Positions 13,630 through 14,291 of a DNA stretch of 14,291 nucleotides are shown here, piece after piece (position 1 is the first letter of the stretch; each line of letters opens with the position of its first letter). The position numbers were made by a program, and so were the translations under genes. Source of the stretch: JAVVHH01 sp032249615 (lineage in GTDB: Bacteria; Pseudomonadota; Alphaproteobacteria; Acetobacterales; Acetobacteraceae). A model generated the notes under the pieces. It made no database searches and was not told where the DNA came from. It saw only the letters and a program-made list of their open reading frames with translations. The stretch spans positions 1 through 14,291 of the forward strand of contig JAVVHH010000097.1 of assembly GCA_032249615.1 (NCBI GenBank), written 5' to 3'.

Positions 13630-14291
13630 GATGCCTCCGGGCCCGCCTCCGCCGCCGCGTCCACGAACCAGTGCAACTGCCCACGTGGCCGGTAGTGCGA
13701 CGCTGGAAGGTCCGCCTCCCCCGCCCGCACTCGCGCCAGCACCTCCCGCTTATCCGCCCCCGCCACCAGGAACGCCGCATGCCGGCAGCTCTCCAGCACG
13801 GGGTAGGTCAGCGTGATCCGCGTTTTCTCGCCGGCTGGCGTCACCGCCGTCGCCCAAACCTCCCGCTCGGTGAGCGAGTCCGTCCCGGGAAACAGCGACG
13901 CGAGATGCCCGTTCGTCCCCAACCCCAGCAGCACGATCTCGAACACTGGCCGCGCCAAATTGCCGCCTCCATGCAGTGCCAGCAGCGTCCGCCCATACGT
14001 CTCAGCCGCTGCCGCGGCGCTCATCCCGGTCGTCGGGATCGGATGAACATGGCTCGCCGGCACCGGGACATGGTCCAGCATCGCCTCCCGCGCCATCCGA
14101 TAATTGCTCGCGGGATCGTCTGGTGCCACGAAACGTTCATCGCCCCAACACCAATGCACCCGGTCCCAAGGCATCCGTCGCGCGAACTCGTCGGTCGCCA
14201 GCACGCGATACAGCAGCTTCGGCGTTGACCCTCCCGACAGCGCTACCGCCACCTCGCCCTGCGTCGCCGTCAGCCGTTCAACCACCCACTC
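13626..14291 (-). CDS. pgl: 6-phosphogluconolactonase (partial, N-terminus outside window)
   Basis: This enzyme hydrolyses 6-phosphogluconolactone to 6-phosphogluconate in the oxidative pentose phosphate and Entner-Doudoroff pathways. Family motifs are clear: ALSGGSTPK, then WGDERFVAPDDPASNYRMA, then LGLGTNGHLASLFPG with the conserved catalytic His, and a C-terminal HWFVDAAA strand. In many relatives the third motif reads G-E-D-G-H or G-P-D-G-H; here it is G-T-N-G-H. An in-frame GTG at 14285 lies too close to the SGGSTP motif, since family members usually have 25-40 residues before it. The frame is open to the window edge, so the real start is probably outside. The stop overlaps the patatin GTG. 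Glucose-6-phosphate dehydrogenase may lie just upstream but is not visible. Confidence 0.93.
   Translation of the reverse strand, partial: EWVVERLTATQGEVAVALSGGSTPKLLYRVLATDEFARRMPWDRVHWCWGDERFVAPDDPASNYRMAREAMLDHVPVPASHVHPIPTTGMSAAAAAETYGRTLLALHGGGNLARPVFEIVLLGLGTNGHLASLFPGTDSLTEREVWATAVTPAGEKTRITLTYPVLESCRHAAFLVAGADKREVLARVRAGEADLPASHYRPRGQLHWFVDAAAEAGPEAS

Overview
The window comes from a GC-rich (roughly two-thirds G+C by eye) Gram-negative bacterium, most likely an alphaproteobacterium of the Rhodospirillales/Acetobacteraceae type. The main support is the F1 gene order atpH-atpA with no F0 genes directly upstream. High-GC codon use, a Tat-exported sugar-type binding protein and a type I secretion style C-terminal domain agree with this. 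The assignment is inference from gene content; no rRNA or other phylogenetic marker was available.

Layout. (1) 1-1175, minus strand: the start of an ATP synthase F1 operon, atpH then atpA, joined by a TAATG overlap; atpA runs off the left edge. (2) 1385-4607, plus strand: a carbohydrate-type ABC importer operon with a Tat-exported binding protein, a first permease broken by an in-frame amber codon, and an intact second permease overlapping it by GTGA. No ATPase gene is present. A 10-bp palindrome lies between the binding protein and permease genes, and its tail provides the permease ribosome binding site. (3) 4768-6471, plus strand: a probable type I secreted protein with a beta-helix, a proline-rich linker (60-bp tandem repeat), an Ig-like segment and a serralysin-type C-terminal domain. 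An AT-rich 160-base gap precedes it. (4) 6509-9387, minus strand: two adjacent M17 leucyl aminopeptidase paralogues, canonical pepA first and a divergent one 2 bases downstream. (5) 9452-12575, plus strand: cysQ-like bisphosphate nucleotidase, tsaC/Sua5 (t6A tRNA modification) and an amidase-signature enzyme, chained by 4-base stop/start overlaps; the amidase appears to start at a rare CTG. (6) 12565-14291, minus strand: 6-phosphogluconolactonase (5' end outside the window) followed by a patatin-like phospholipase, overlapping by GTGA; the phospholipase runs tail-to-tail into the amidase with an 11-base overlap.

Taken together the window is mostly ordinary chromosomal housekeeping: energy conservation, peptide turnover, nucleotide and tRNA metabolism, and the pentose phosphate pathway. 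The accessory elements are the importer and the secreted beta-helix protein. I see no phage, IS, CRISPR, tRNA or rRNA, and no complete new system. The points most worth a second look are the amber codon in the permease EAA loop, the repeat-derived ribosome binding site, the modular secreted protein, the CTG start and the divergent M17 paralogue.
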